A stretch of DNA of 64,000 nt from Beverwykella pulmonaria (taxonomy: Eukaryota > Ascomycota > Dothideomycetes > Pleosporales > Melanommataceae), in assembly GCA_001599595.1 (NCBI GenBank), contig BCHH01000002.1, positions 3,204,427-3,268,426 on the forward strand, read 5' to 3'. The notes below the pieces were generated by a model. It saw only the letters and a program-made list of their open reading frames with translations. It ran no database searches and was not told the DNA's origin. Positions 52,988 through 62,728 of this stretch are shown here, piece after piece (position 1 is the first letter of the stretch; every line of letters starts with the position of its first letter). Made by a program: the position numbers and the translations under genes.

Positions 52988-53767
52988 TCATGTCTGCGGA
53001 TCTGACTGTGATTGGTTCTCGATAGCATGCACCAACATCTGGACAGCCCAGTTCACACACTTGGTCATACTCTCCTCAGCCTCGCGGGGCATCGCCCGTA
53101 CCCCGATGTTGCTGCAAATGCCCTCATCCAGCTTCCCATTTACATCACCCGCCTCGAACAAAAAGCTGTGATCCTTGACATAGTTCGGCCAAACAATGCG
53201 ATCGACGTATCCCGGCGGGTCTTCCCAAAAACCGTCTAAAGTGACATAACCGCTCCTCGCTTCCCGCCTCCGCTTCGCGGTCTCGTACGAGGTCCGCAGA
53301 AACAGCTTCAGATCGAACAGTCGGCGTATGTCGGCCATGCCCTCCGAGAAGAGTAGAAACCCATCCACGACTGCAATCGGCGTCCTCCACTCCTTCTCTT
53401 CCACCAGCTCCGTAACCGTTCTCTTTAACATCTCAATGGTGTCGACATGGACGCCATGTTCCCCCACCGAATTCTGGTCCTCCTTGGACACAAGGTTTGG
53501 CGGGGATTTGCCATGCTCTTTGATGTACAGAAGTGCAGACCGGAGCTTAGGTAGGTTTAACGATTCCACGCAGTCCCAATCCTGGATGCCATCCTTGACA
53601 GGGATTTCCGCGTCGGTCAAGTAGAAGTCGTCCAGGTGGAGGATAAATATCAAGTCCGGCGGGAAGATGTCGCGGAGAAGGCGGGCCAGTGTAGTTTTCC
53701 CTGAGGACGAGGGGCCGGAGATGCCGAGGAGGAGGACGGGGCCCGCCGGGGTCTGTAGTGTCGGCAT
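52988..53767 (-). CDS. NRK1: Nicotinamide riboside kinase, 259 residues
   Basis: Intronless. A P-loop GPSSSGKT lies at residues 18-25 within LLGISGPSSSGKTTLARLLR. HLDDFYLTD follows, as in uridine-kinase-like P-loop kinases, with the NRK feature GIQDWDCVESLN. VVDGFLLFS and LKLFLRTSYETAKRRREAR form the lid (DxxxxRR-type), followed by FWEDPPGYVDRIVWPNYV, a strong NRK marker. It phosphorylates nicotinamide riboside to NMN for NAD salvage. The frame is open further up to an ATG at 53815, which would add 16 hydrophobic residues; the ATG at 53767 gives the usual NRK start and is preferred. Confidence 0.92.
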   Translation of the reverse strand: MPTLQTPAGPVLLLGISGPSSSGKTTLARLLRDIFPPDLIFILHLDDFYLTDAEIPVKDGIQDWDCVESLNLPKLRSALLYIKEHGKSPPNLVSKEDQNSVGEHGVHVDTIEMLKRTVTELVEEKEWRTPIAVVDGFLLFSEGMADIRRLFDLKLFLRTSYETAKRRREARSGYVTLDGFWEDPPGYVDRIVWPNYVKDHSFLFEAGDVNGKLDEGICSNIGVRAMPREAEESMTKCVNWAVQMLVHAIENQSQSDPQT

Positions 53768-54013
53768 TAGTGTTATGAGGATGGCGATGATCAGAGTTGA
53801 ACGGGCGTAACCCAAGCGGACGGCACGTGATAAGGTATTCAGGGGTCAGCCGGAGTATGTTATGTCATCGGCGCGAGAGTAGTCGTGTGGTCCGTGCCAG
53901 TATTTTATAGTTCCACATTCAACACCATATAACTACACTGAACATCAACCCACGCGCCACCACAGCTCTATTGCCAGTCTCTCGCCAGCCCTCGTGCTGC
54001 GTGTGTATCCGCC
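53768..54013. promoter_or_regulatory. Bidirectional promoter, NRK1 / ARMH3-like gene
   Basis: 246 bases between divergent start codons; a possible TATA-like TTTTATAG near 53,904 faces both ways. No further site recognised. Confidence 0.5.
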
Positions 54014-56204
54014 ATGGAGCCATCGCCGCTCACACAGGACTCGCGGCCGGACTCGTTCCAGCCCAAGATCATCCGCCTCTACGAAACACTATTCAGGGTT
54101 CGTTTGTTGCGCCCTCGCCGCTGGAGAGCTACTGGCGAGCTGCTGGCTGAGTGTGGCTACAGGAGGACGATGAAGACTACGACTTCTCCGACGGCTTCTG
54201 GGAGGAGTTCTTTCTCTTGCGACCCGACGGCCCCGCCCTCAGGCGCCTGCTGGGCTCCATGGCCCCCGACGACATGCTCCACACGCAGGCGCATTCGCAG
54301 CAGCTGTTTCTGCGGGCCATCTTGCGCGTCAAGCAGGCAAAAGCGCCGTCGGATGAAGTCGCCCTCGATGTACGCGTCACCTGATGCTCCCTTGGTCTTC
54401 ACTGGCTCACCCGCCAGACCTTGACAGTTTTCCTCGAAGCCGCCCTCAGCAAAAAGTACACCAACCCGAGCTCCGACATCCTCTCCATCCTCGCAGGCCT
54501 CCACGATGCCGACGCCGTCATGTCCGACTTCGTGGCTACGCTTGACACCGTCATACGCAGCGGCCGAAGCTGTGAGCCTTCCCAAGAAGCCGCCATGTTC
54601 CCGCTGACCCCTCTCCAGTGGCCCTGCGACGCAAGGCCGTGCGCACTACCCTTTCCATAACCTCAGCCGGCTTTCACACGGCGCTGCCGTCATACTTTAC
54701 CCACCGAGATCTGTTCCCTTCCCTCATGAAGGTATGAGACTGCACCTCCTAAGTGATTGCGTACTCATGGCCCTCAGTACATTCACGAGTGCGACGACAG
54801 CACGCACGTTCTACCAGCCTTCTACCTCCTTGGCCTCCTAGTCAACTACAACAAATTCGAGTTCCAGAATCCCTATCGGCTGCGACTCGACGACTTTGTC
54901 AACGACGGAATAATACAAAAGATGATTGGAAGTTTTGGAGCCACCTGCTCCACCTTGAGGGACGCGTACGTGGCAGTGCAAGACGACATGCCCGAGGGCT
55001 GGACGCTGGGATCGACGCTCAATTACATCGGACTTGGTGTGCTAGCGCCCGCCTCGAGACCATCAACACCTGTACTGGCGCCCGAGGAGACGAAATCGCT
55101 ATTCGCTGCACTGTAAGTGGTCACACACGGAGAAAAACTCCATTGCTCATGTTTGTGCAGCCCAGGACCAGAGATAGGTGTCTTACTCTCGACCTATGAC
55201 TTTGCAAATGCGAACAAAGTCTTCTGCTTCAACCTGGTCACTATGGCGGCCCCCAACAAGGGTGATGCGTCGCCATTGAGCGCCTTTTTCTCACTGACCT
55301 CATATTTGTTCCAGCACGCCCATCGATCCCATCGATCATCTTTGTATACATACCTTAGTCTCTTTATACTTCAACTTCTGGTAGAGGATCAGCTTTTGGT
55401 CAAGCGCCTCTGCAGCGACGAGAGCAAGCTGTCTGCCCGATTGTGTCGGCAAAGACAGCCATATTTGCCCCTTACCAAAGGTGACCGTGTCTCAGCTGCA
55501 ATTATCATGGATCTCATGATTGATGGCATCAATCACAATCTTCGGAGAAAGCTGGACGTGGAGTTCTACATGTAAGTCGGCAAGGCCTGTTCTACGATGG
55601 ATGCTAACCCTGTGGCAGCCTTTGCCTCGGTATCTTGCTGCGACTGTTATCGTACCTTAGTAGAGCCAAAGTACGCATAGCGTACCACTGGTCCGAACTA
55701 TGGAGGACTCTGCTCTCCTTCTTCAGATTCCTGTCGACTTACACCAATGACGTTAGATCCATCCCCAGGTCCTCCGAAATGGCTGACCTTCTTGTCAATC
55801 TACTTGCGTTTGCACTCTCAAACGGAGAAAATTTTCTTCCAGATTCGGCGGCATACGACGACTTGTTCTACAAAGTAGTTGAAACTGGCGATATTCTTGT
55901 AAAATTTCGAGATGCCTTTGGGTTGTCCGGACAATCGGGTAACTCGATCCAGACCCTGATCAATGTCTCCTCACACTACCATACACTCCTGGAAGGCGAT
56001 GAGAAAGGGAAATCGAAAAGTAACAACCTCAGCCCACGCGAGGTCAGTGCTGTTATCAAGCAAGGCTACGACACACTATCGATCGAGGCGGGTGAGGGGT
56101 TAGACCGGTGGGAAAGATTTCGAGAGGCCGATTTCAAGACGTTTCTCAAGCGAATCGCAAGAGCTGCCGTGGAAGATGCAAAGACTTTGACCATAGAAAA
56201 ATAA
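54014..56204 (+). CDS. ARMH3-like armadillo-helical protein (DUF1741), 629 residues, seven exons
   Basis: Exons: 54014-54097, 54163-54369, 54418-54571, 54619-54731, 54778-55112, 55161-55571 and 55619-56204; six introns of 46-65 bases, all GT/AG and in frame. The protein starts with PKIIRLYETLFREDDEDYDF, typical of this family. It is helical throughout, with the DUF1741 region in the second half (CFNLVTMAAPNKGDASPLSA, YTYLSLFILQLLVEDQLLVK, DLMIDGINHNLRRKLDVEFY, YHWSELWRTLLSFFRFLSTY). In animals ARMH3 (C10orf76) recruits PI4KB to the Golgi with GBF1; the role in fungi is inferred from this. The reading frame resumes for about 40 codons after the TAA at 56202, which is unusual (see findings). 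Confidence 0.88.
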
Positions 56205-57080
56205 AATGATGATACCGATGACCAGCTCGACAATCTTTCCAGCCAATGGACACTCAACGTGGTGAGCTCTATGGGGCCTATGATGACCGACCTGGTTCGA
56301 AGAATGCCACCACAGATTTGTGACTAAATAATTCGGATGTCAACCGTGCCTGGAAACGCAGAGGAGTACAAGTCGATCGATGCTGCATCAAGATATGCTA
56401 CCGCGCACAATGGACATTCGGCTCCATATTCAATGTTGTTTTGATAAAGCCCCTTTCCTAAGCACCAATTCGGTACACCTCGCTTATTTGGTCTCTTTAC
56501 TTGTCTTTCCTATCAAGCATTCTTCAAGACTGACCTACTGCGTCCAACGTCGTTCGGTAGTCCTGCACAGATGTAGCCACTCTACAATTTTAGTCAAGCA
56601 CAGTTGCGATGCCCGATCGCGAATTCCGAAGAAAGTCTCTCTCTGTTCTCCGAAGACACTTGGTGGTTTCATGTTCAGGAGGAGTCAGGTTGAGTATTGC
56701 CATCGTGTTATCCAAAAGGCAAAGCCTCTGCAGTTCCACTTTATCCACAGGGCTATACCTCTAAAGTAATATCCTCTTGGATCAAACTTTGATTCTTCAG
56801 TATGTTGGCTCGCTTAAAAGCCAAGTTCTACCGATCACGTGCACAGACAAGATTGCTGGACTGATCCACCCCGCACTCTCCAGCGCTTGCTCCAAGCTGC
56901 TTGAGTCGTGACGTGAGCGATCACTACAAATAAATGCGCCACCATTCCACTGCCCGCCCTTAACCAAAACAAACACCTCACCACGTCACCATATCACCAT
57001 ATCACTCTTGCCGCCTCTCCTATCGTTGGCAGTACCTCGCTCTCGTCTGCCTACCACACACTGACACACTGCCCTGCGGC
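56205..57080. other. Downstream region of the ARMH3-like gene and promoter of the next gene
   Basis: Positions 56205-56324 stay open in the ARMH3 frame (about 40 codons, DDTDDQLDNLSSQWTLN...). The rest has no coding sense. Confidence 0.4.
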
Positions 57081-58055
57081 ATGGAGAACAACCAACCCGC
57101 GGCACGGGCAGCCCGCCGCTTCCTTACGGAACGAGTCCGCGACGACTGGGACTGGCCAAATCCCCCCGACTGCTGGTCTGCCTCGGACGAAGAAGTGCGC
57201 GGCATTACCGAGTTTCGCGAGCGCTACTACGGCACATCGTCATCCTCGGAGCACGAGAGCGACACGGATGTCGCGGCTGAGAACCCGTACAAATTCGACT
57301 CGCCTGACAGCATTGGCGACGCCGTGGAGCAAAAGCTGCGGGCGCGCAAGAGCAGGAGAAGAGCAGCTCTGGAGAGCGAGGCCACATGGAACACGGGGCT
57401 GGCCTGCTTCGTCGCGCGACAAGATGCATGGACGGGCGCCGCTGCGGTGGCCAAGTATGGCACACGGCGGCCTGCGAAGCGCACACCTGTGGCAGAAGGC
57501 GACGATATTCAGCCGCCGCCTGCGGAGAGCACACCAGTGCCAGAAAATGACAATGCCGATGCGCCCACGACGCCTGCCACACCCATCACCACGCCCAACT
57601 CACCATCTGCCTCTGCCTCGACACCTGCCACAACAATACCTCCCGCATCAGAAGCATCCTCGAACAGCACTCCCGTCGAGCCTCTCCTCCCGGTGGCTCC
57701 GCGATTGCTAGCAGACAACACCATCCGCGGCTCTATCACGCCCAAGGCCTACCCCGACATCTACAACAAAATCGTCACGTCCTCGCGCTCGCCCTTGGTG
57801 CCCATAAACCTCGCCGACATGACAAAGGCGCTGGTGCAGGGCTGGAAGGACAACGATGAGTGGCCACCCAAGGCCACGCCACTGGATCCGCTCGCTGGAA
57901 GGAAACGAGCCCTCGCGAGCGTCAAAATAGATCATGGAGACCACCAATTCCTTTCGCACCATCCGCACGTGAAAAAGGGCATGGAGTCTGTGAAGCGCAT
58001 ATTCCACCTGAGTGGCCACGCCCACGAGCATGAATCAGTTGGACATAATGGATGA
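57081..58055 (+). CDS. Gag1-like clamp domain protein (formerly DUF4050), 324 residues
   Basis: Intronless. The N-terminal RRFLTERVRDDWDWPNPP and CWSASDEEVRGITEFRERYY form the family signature. It recurs after a Pro/Thr/Ser-rich middle (residues about 140-210) as RSPLVPINLADMTKALVQGW, then KDNDEWPPK. Gag1-like clamp proteins in fission yeast bind the TORC1-regulating Pub1/GATOR-linked machinery that controls amino-acid permeases. Here the role is inferred from the domain only. The C-terminal tail SVKRIFHLSGHAHEHESVGH is histidine-rich. The reading frame starts at the first ATG, in good context (GGCATGGA). Confidence 0.82.
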   Translation: MENNQPAARAARRFLTERVRDDWDWPNPPDCWSASDEEVRGITEFRERYYGTSSSSEHESDTDVAAENPYKFDSPDSIGDAVEQKLRARKSRRRAALESEATWNTGLACFVARQDAWTGAAAVAKYGTRRPAKRTPVAEGDDIQPPPAESTPVPENDNADAPTTPATPITTPNSPSASASTPATTIPPASEASSNSTPVEPLLPVAPRLLADNTIRGSITPKAYPDIYNKIVTSSRSPLVPINLADMTKALVQGWKDNDEWPPKATPLDPLAGRKRALASVKIDHGDHQFLSHHPHVKKGMESVKRIFHLSGHAHEHESVGHNG

Positions 58056-60157
58056 ACTATTGTGTGGCTTTGGAGAGCTAATTAACCAATCAACACAGAC
58101 ATGGAGTCCCCTGATGCGCCCTAGGGATCGCCACGCCCCTGGGATATATACCTTTTGGACAACGTAGCGTAACGGAGGTTGCACGGCAGTGTGGGGCACG
58201 TGTTTGGCTACTCCTTTAAAGGAAGAGGAATCCTTGACGAATACGTTTCGATTAGGATCATTGCGTCGATGAAGCGGAACGCATTCTGCATGGGTCGCGA
58301 TTGGAGCGAACCCCCGGCATATGCCTTATGAGATACCCAGTCAAGTCACACGTAATAAAAGAGCAACGTTGGCTTTAGGACAAGAAAAGATAATACGTAA
58401 TAAAGTATCAATTGCTGCATTATCATTGTGCCGCCTCTTCTTTCACAAGAGTGACCTGCCGTACTACCCTTTACCGTATGCAAAAGGGCAGCGTTAGGCC
58501 AACCCCATATCTTTGGCTTTGTGATCTATTTCACTGGTTGATCCGGCTATGCACAATCGAGATCACCTCTACCATGCCTTTCATAGAAACCATGTTGGGA
58601 CCAAAGGCAGTACGTTTCCTATGGATAGAGTATTCCTACCGCTAGCAGATAAACAAGCGCAGAGTGGAGGTGCCAGGAGAGGCGCTGGAGACGCAGCTTC
58701 CCGCCCAGTATTGTCAACGTTCATCTTTCTCGTTGAGAGATGTCTTTCTCCTCAGTTCAATGAACTCTGCGACATAGTACGTATAGCGTTTTTTGCCAAT
58801 CCTCGTCTGATCATTTTCAGAAACCGGCAGGCTGGTTCCCCCAAGAACATTGGCATATGGTGATCTGCACAAATTGAGAGCACAACGGTTCTTCAATATT
58901 GTTTCCGATGGTATCTGATCAACACTATTCGATTCACCTTTAATAGTTTTACCAACGAGCTTTGCATTGCTCTGGGCCCCCATTTGCTTCACACCATATA
59001 GGACAATCCGGAAAGAATGAATGTGTGAAACAGTCACATAAATGACCACACCGGGATTACAAGAGACGTTCTAAATACGAGCACGCTTTTCTCCATAGCA
59101 AGTGAGAATTCTAGCAGTAAAAATAATAAACTAAACCCGAAAATATCGAAATTAACCAATACACAACTCCAGCAGATCCATGAGGAGCGTTATGAAGCCA
59201 ATTACACCACGAGAATTAAAACTACTTCATAGCCATTTCTTTTTTCATCCGGGAGGCAAAACTTCCATCTCGGTATATTGAGCAAGCTTATCAGAAATGG
59301 CTCTGTCATGTATGGTGCAGGTAGTCAATCGTCTGAAAATCCGATGTGTATTCATGGGGTGTCCAGATTCTGTCATTCTTCGAAAGAGGGTTCAAGGAGT
59401 CCTTCTAAGCGGTCTTACGGGTTCACTTAAGTGTCAAAATGGTTGTTGTCGACGTAAATCAGAATATTGTTGTACATGATAATAAACGTCTATGTTCCCT
59501 TTACTTATGGGGTCTGTGACATTGGTGTGTTGTTCAAAGCGTTTTTCTATTCTGCTCTATTCTAGTATCTTACTGGGCCGTTAATATCAGATGTTTTCCT
59601 TCCCCTTAATTATTTGGTTGCAGTCTTACTTTCCAAAAAAAAATTCGTTACCACCCTTTAAAAGGCCTTCAATTGTCAAGTGAGATGGAGTGTTTCTACG
59701 TGACGTTGCTAATAGATGACATATCCTTTGATGCAGAGATCTCATTAACATGTTCGAGGGGATATAAGCCTGAAAACAAAATCGTGTAGCGTGGTAGTCA
59801 ACATAAAGATCACGGGAACTGCATGCTTGACGCGAGAATCTAACATCGCACATCATCGTCCGGGGTACCCCAAGATACGAAATATCTGCCATTCACAACC
59901 ACTCTCGGTGGCGTCTTTGCAGTAGTCAAGTATGCACTGTCAGTATCACTCAGTATCACGATGTGTTTACTAGCACGTCATTCTGGGTTCGCTATGACCA
60001 AGTGCGGAGATTGAGATAACGTTCGCTATGGAGGGAGAGTATAAAGCATATGTAACACCTCTTCTAAGTGTCTCCTCACATACTCAACTTGAGCAATCAC
60101 TATTCCTCTCTTTTTCCCCAAGTCTTGCAATTTCTCATATTCTTCATCTCTTGCCAA
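58056..60157. other. 2.1-kb gene-free stretch
   Basis: AT-richer DNA with only short frames on either strand. No transposon motif, repeat pair or RNA gene was found. The last 300 bases (ending in a pyrimidine-rich run CTTTTTCCCCAAGTC) likely promote the dioxygenase gene. Confidence 0.45.
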
Positions 60158-61774
60158 ATGTCGCCTCCAGCAGCCGATGCAGACCTGGCTATTCCCCCAG
60201 TGGAAGAGCAGGCCATAACACCAAGCAAAGGACATCCCATAGCCGCTGTGGATCTCTCCGTTCGTCCCGCTGAAGAACAGACAGAGACACCAAGTAAAGA
60301 TCAACCTGCAGCTCATGCCGACCTCGCTGTTCATCCAGTTGAAGAGGAACTGAATGTACCCAGCGAAGAGCAGCCTGCAGTCACCGAAGATCTCGCTGTG
60401 AGTCCAACCGAAGGGCAGACAGAAGTACCTGTGGAAGAGCAGCCTGCAATCAATGTCGAGCATCATGTCCGCCCCACCGAGGGAGAGCTCAAAGCCCCGG
60501 TCAAAGAGCAGAACGGGAACCGTCTAGCCCAACCCCTGAAGACATCCGGATCACTCGATCAATATGAACACTTTGATGTTACCCCTGTGATTGGAGAAGA
60601 GTTCCCCAAACTTCAGCTCAGCGAGATCCTTTCGGATGACAACAAAGTTAGGGACCTCGCCATCTTGGGTTCGTCACCGCCCGCCCTGTATCGACGGTCA
60701 ACTAACTTCTGCATCAGTCTCTCAACGTGGTGTTGTCTTCTTCCGGAACCAGGATCTTAACATCGAGGATCAGAAGATCCTGGGACAGAAATTGGGCGAG
60801 TTGACTGGAAAGCCGGAGACTTCCAAGGTAAGACATTGGCCTCGCTAAATTCTGGATACCTTTCTAAAAGAATTGCAGCTTCATCGACATGCATTGAGCA
60901 ATAGCAAGCGTGGTATTGCTGTCGATGAGAACGGCAAACTGGACGACGAAGTCTCAGTCATTTCTTCTGAGGTACTATTTCACAGCCACCACGCGCTAAT
61001 GAGACAACACCTAAGCTCACCGGAAACAGCAAAATCGGACTTACTATAAAGACCGATTTGGATATAACTCGAAGAGGATTGCAAGTGAAGGCTGGCACGC
61101 CGAGTAAGTTGCCTTTCTTTAACCTCTGCCCTATACCTTTCATTACCGTACTGACATACTCCAGCATAACCTTCGAGCGCATTCCCTCCGACTACGCTAT
61201 CCTCAAAATTCACACCCTCCCAACCGACGGCTCTGGTGGCGACACCCTTTGGGCCTCGGGCTACGAAGCCTACGACCGACTTTCTCCGCCCTGGAAGAAA
61301 TTCGCCGAATCTCTCACTGCAACCCATCATCAACCCAACTTTAACCGCGTGGCGAAAGAGTTCGGCGCCGAGCTTATCGACGGCGACCGCGGCGCGCCCG
61401 AGAACACTGGCCTCGATTTCAAGGCATCGCACCCTGTTGTGCGCACTAATCCTGTCACCGGTTGGAAGAGTCTGTTTGGAGCTGCGCACCAGCTCGAGGC
61501 GGGATGGATAGATGGCGTGAGCCAAACCGAGAGCGAGATTATCAAGAAATATTTCTTGCAGTTGGTTGCCGAGAACCATGATTTGCAGGTCAGGTTCAAA
61601 TGGGGAAAGAATGACCTTGCGATCTGGGACAATCGTTCAGTCTTTCATACGGCGACTAATGATTACTCAGGCAAACGACAGGGTAATCGTGTTGTTTCGC
61701 TTGGGGAGAAGCCCTTTTTTGATCCGCAGTCGGTGTCGAGGAGGGAGGCGCTAGAATCGGTTCAGAGAGCTTAA
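60158..61774 (+). CDS. TauD-family Fe(II)/2-oxoglutarate dioxygenase with N-terminal repeat extension, 465 residues, five exons
   Basis: Exons: 60158-60668, 60718-60827, 60879-60971, 61030-61103 and 61165-61774; introns 49-61 bases, all GT/AG. After an extension of about 120 residues the TauD fold begins (FDVTPVIGEEFPKLQLSEIL, SQRGVVFFRNQDL). Iron ligands are His261 and Asp263 (GWHADITFE) and His424 (SVFHTATNDY); Arg438 (GNRVVSL) should bind 2-oxoglutarate. The conserved core DTLWASGYEAYDRLSPPWKK is intact. Fungal TauD homologues release sulfite from sulfonates such as taurine or act on related substrates; the exact substrate is unknown. The unusual N-terminus contains five 23-residue repeats. 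The start is the first ATG of the frame. Confidence 0.88.
60176..60520 (+). repeat. Five imperfect 69-base tandem repeats in the dioxygenase gene
   Basis: The units encode residues 7-29, 30-52, 53-75, 76-98 and 99-121, of the form ADLAVxPxEEQxexPskeQPAa. For example, units 2 and 3 read AVDLSVRPAEEQTETPSKDQ and HADLAVHPVEEELNVPSEEQ. All are exactly 23 residues, in frame, acidic and proline-rich, and so likely disordered. Confidence 0.85.
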
Positions 61775-61822
61775 ACAAAGTGACATTACGTGCGCGCTGA
61801 GCGCTATTTATTTATAGTAACA

Positions 61823-62640
61823 TTACTTTTGAAGCCATTGACTGACTGCCCGTGATGCAATACATCTCTCTACTACTGCCGCAGTGTTTGAGCTCGAAGC
61901 CAGAACTTCCACCTTCATATATCCGTTGCTGTGCGAAAGACAAATCGTCTTCTGATATGGTAATAATTCACATAGCAATTCAGTCTTTTCGACAGGATCG
62001 GCTTCTCCGACTAAGGGACTGGGCTTTCTTTCGGACGTCAGCAAAGGATCCACACCTGTATCCTTCATTGATGCTACTTGATATGCCGCCGCTCCCAAAA
62101 TGCAAGAAGCTTGGAGAAATACAGACCGTGCTAAGCCATATCCTTCACAAAAGAGAGCTTTTCTCGAACAAGGTGCATGTGCGTCCGTGATAGGTAGGCA
62201 TAACATCCGCAGAAACAAGCATGCGCAACTTTTGCTTGGACGACTCGTGCGCCTGCGCTGGCTGGTTGTCGCTGGGCTCATCGATAGGTTCATAGTGCCA
62301 AGTCTTTTCGTATGTTGTGCAATTCATTGAAACGGGTTGCTCCGTTGTGTATTTAATCTGCTCTAGTCAGTTAGTCTACAAAAAGACTTCCGCATGACTA
62401 TTCCAATGTGGATCACGGGCATCCGTACCTTCTACGTGGAATAACTTACGGGCCAGCTACCGGGGAATCTGTGACTAGCGAAAGCAAACTAAGGCGGATC
62501 CTGCCGTCTTCAATGATAGAATGGGCACAATTTGTATCAGCAATGTCAAGGTGAGTGACAAGATTCAAAATGGAGGCCTGTAAACCAGCAATTTCTTGGC
62601 ACTGGAAAATCTCAGATCCATGGTCATTCTTAGCGCGCAC
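61823..62640 (-). CDS. Tentative multi-exon gene of unknown function
   Basis: Three minus-strand segments look coding: 62640-62446 (FQCQEIAGLQASILNLVTHL, then LDIADTNCAHSIIEDGRI), 62360-62145 (IKYTTEQPVSMNCTTYEKTW, then HYEPIDEPSD) and about 62070-61823 (PLVGEADPVEKTELLCELLP, then KVEVLASSSNTAAVVERCIA). A donor-like CCC/GTAAGT at 62450 and a CTGACTAGAGCAG acceptor near 62360 support splicing between the first two, but phases do not fit cleanly (an alternative donor a few bases upstream would), and the second join is unresolved. It may be a real short gene or a decayed one. No family is recognised. It is convergent with the dioxygenase gene. Confidence 0.3.
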
Positions 62641-62728
62641 TTAACCATCACCACGACACATCCACCCCGAACACAAGCGCCATATCGTACCTCAAACGGC
62701 CACCAAATCACTCGATCACAGGCCTAGT

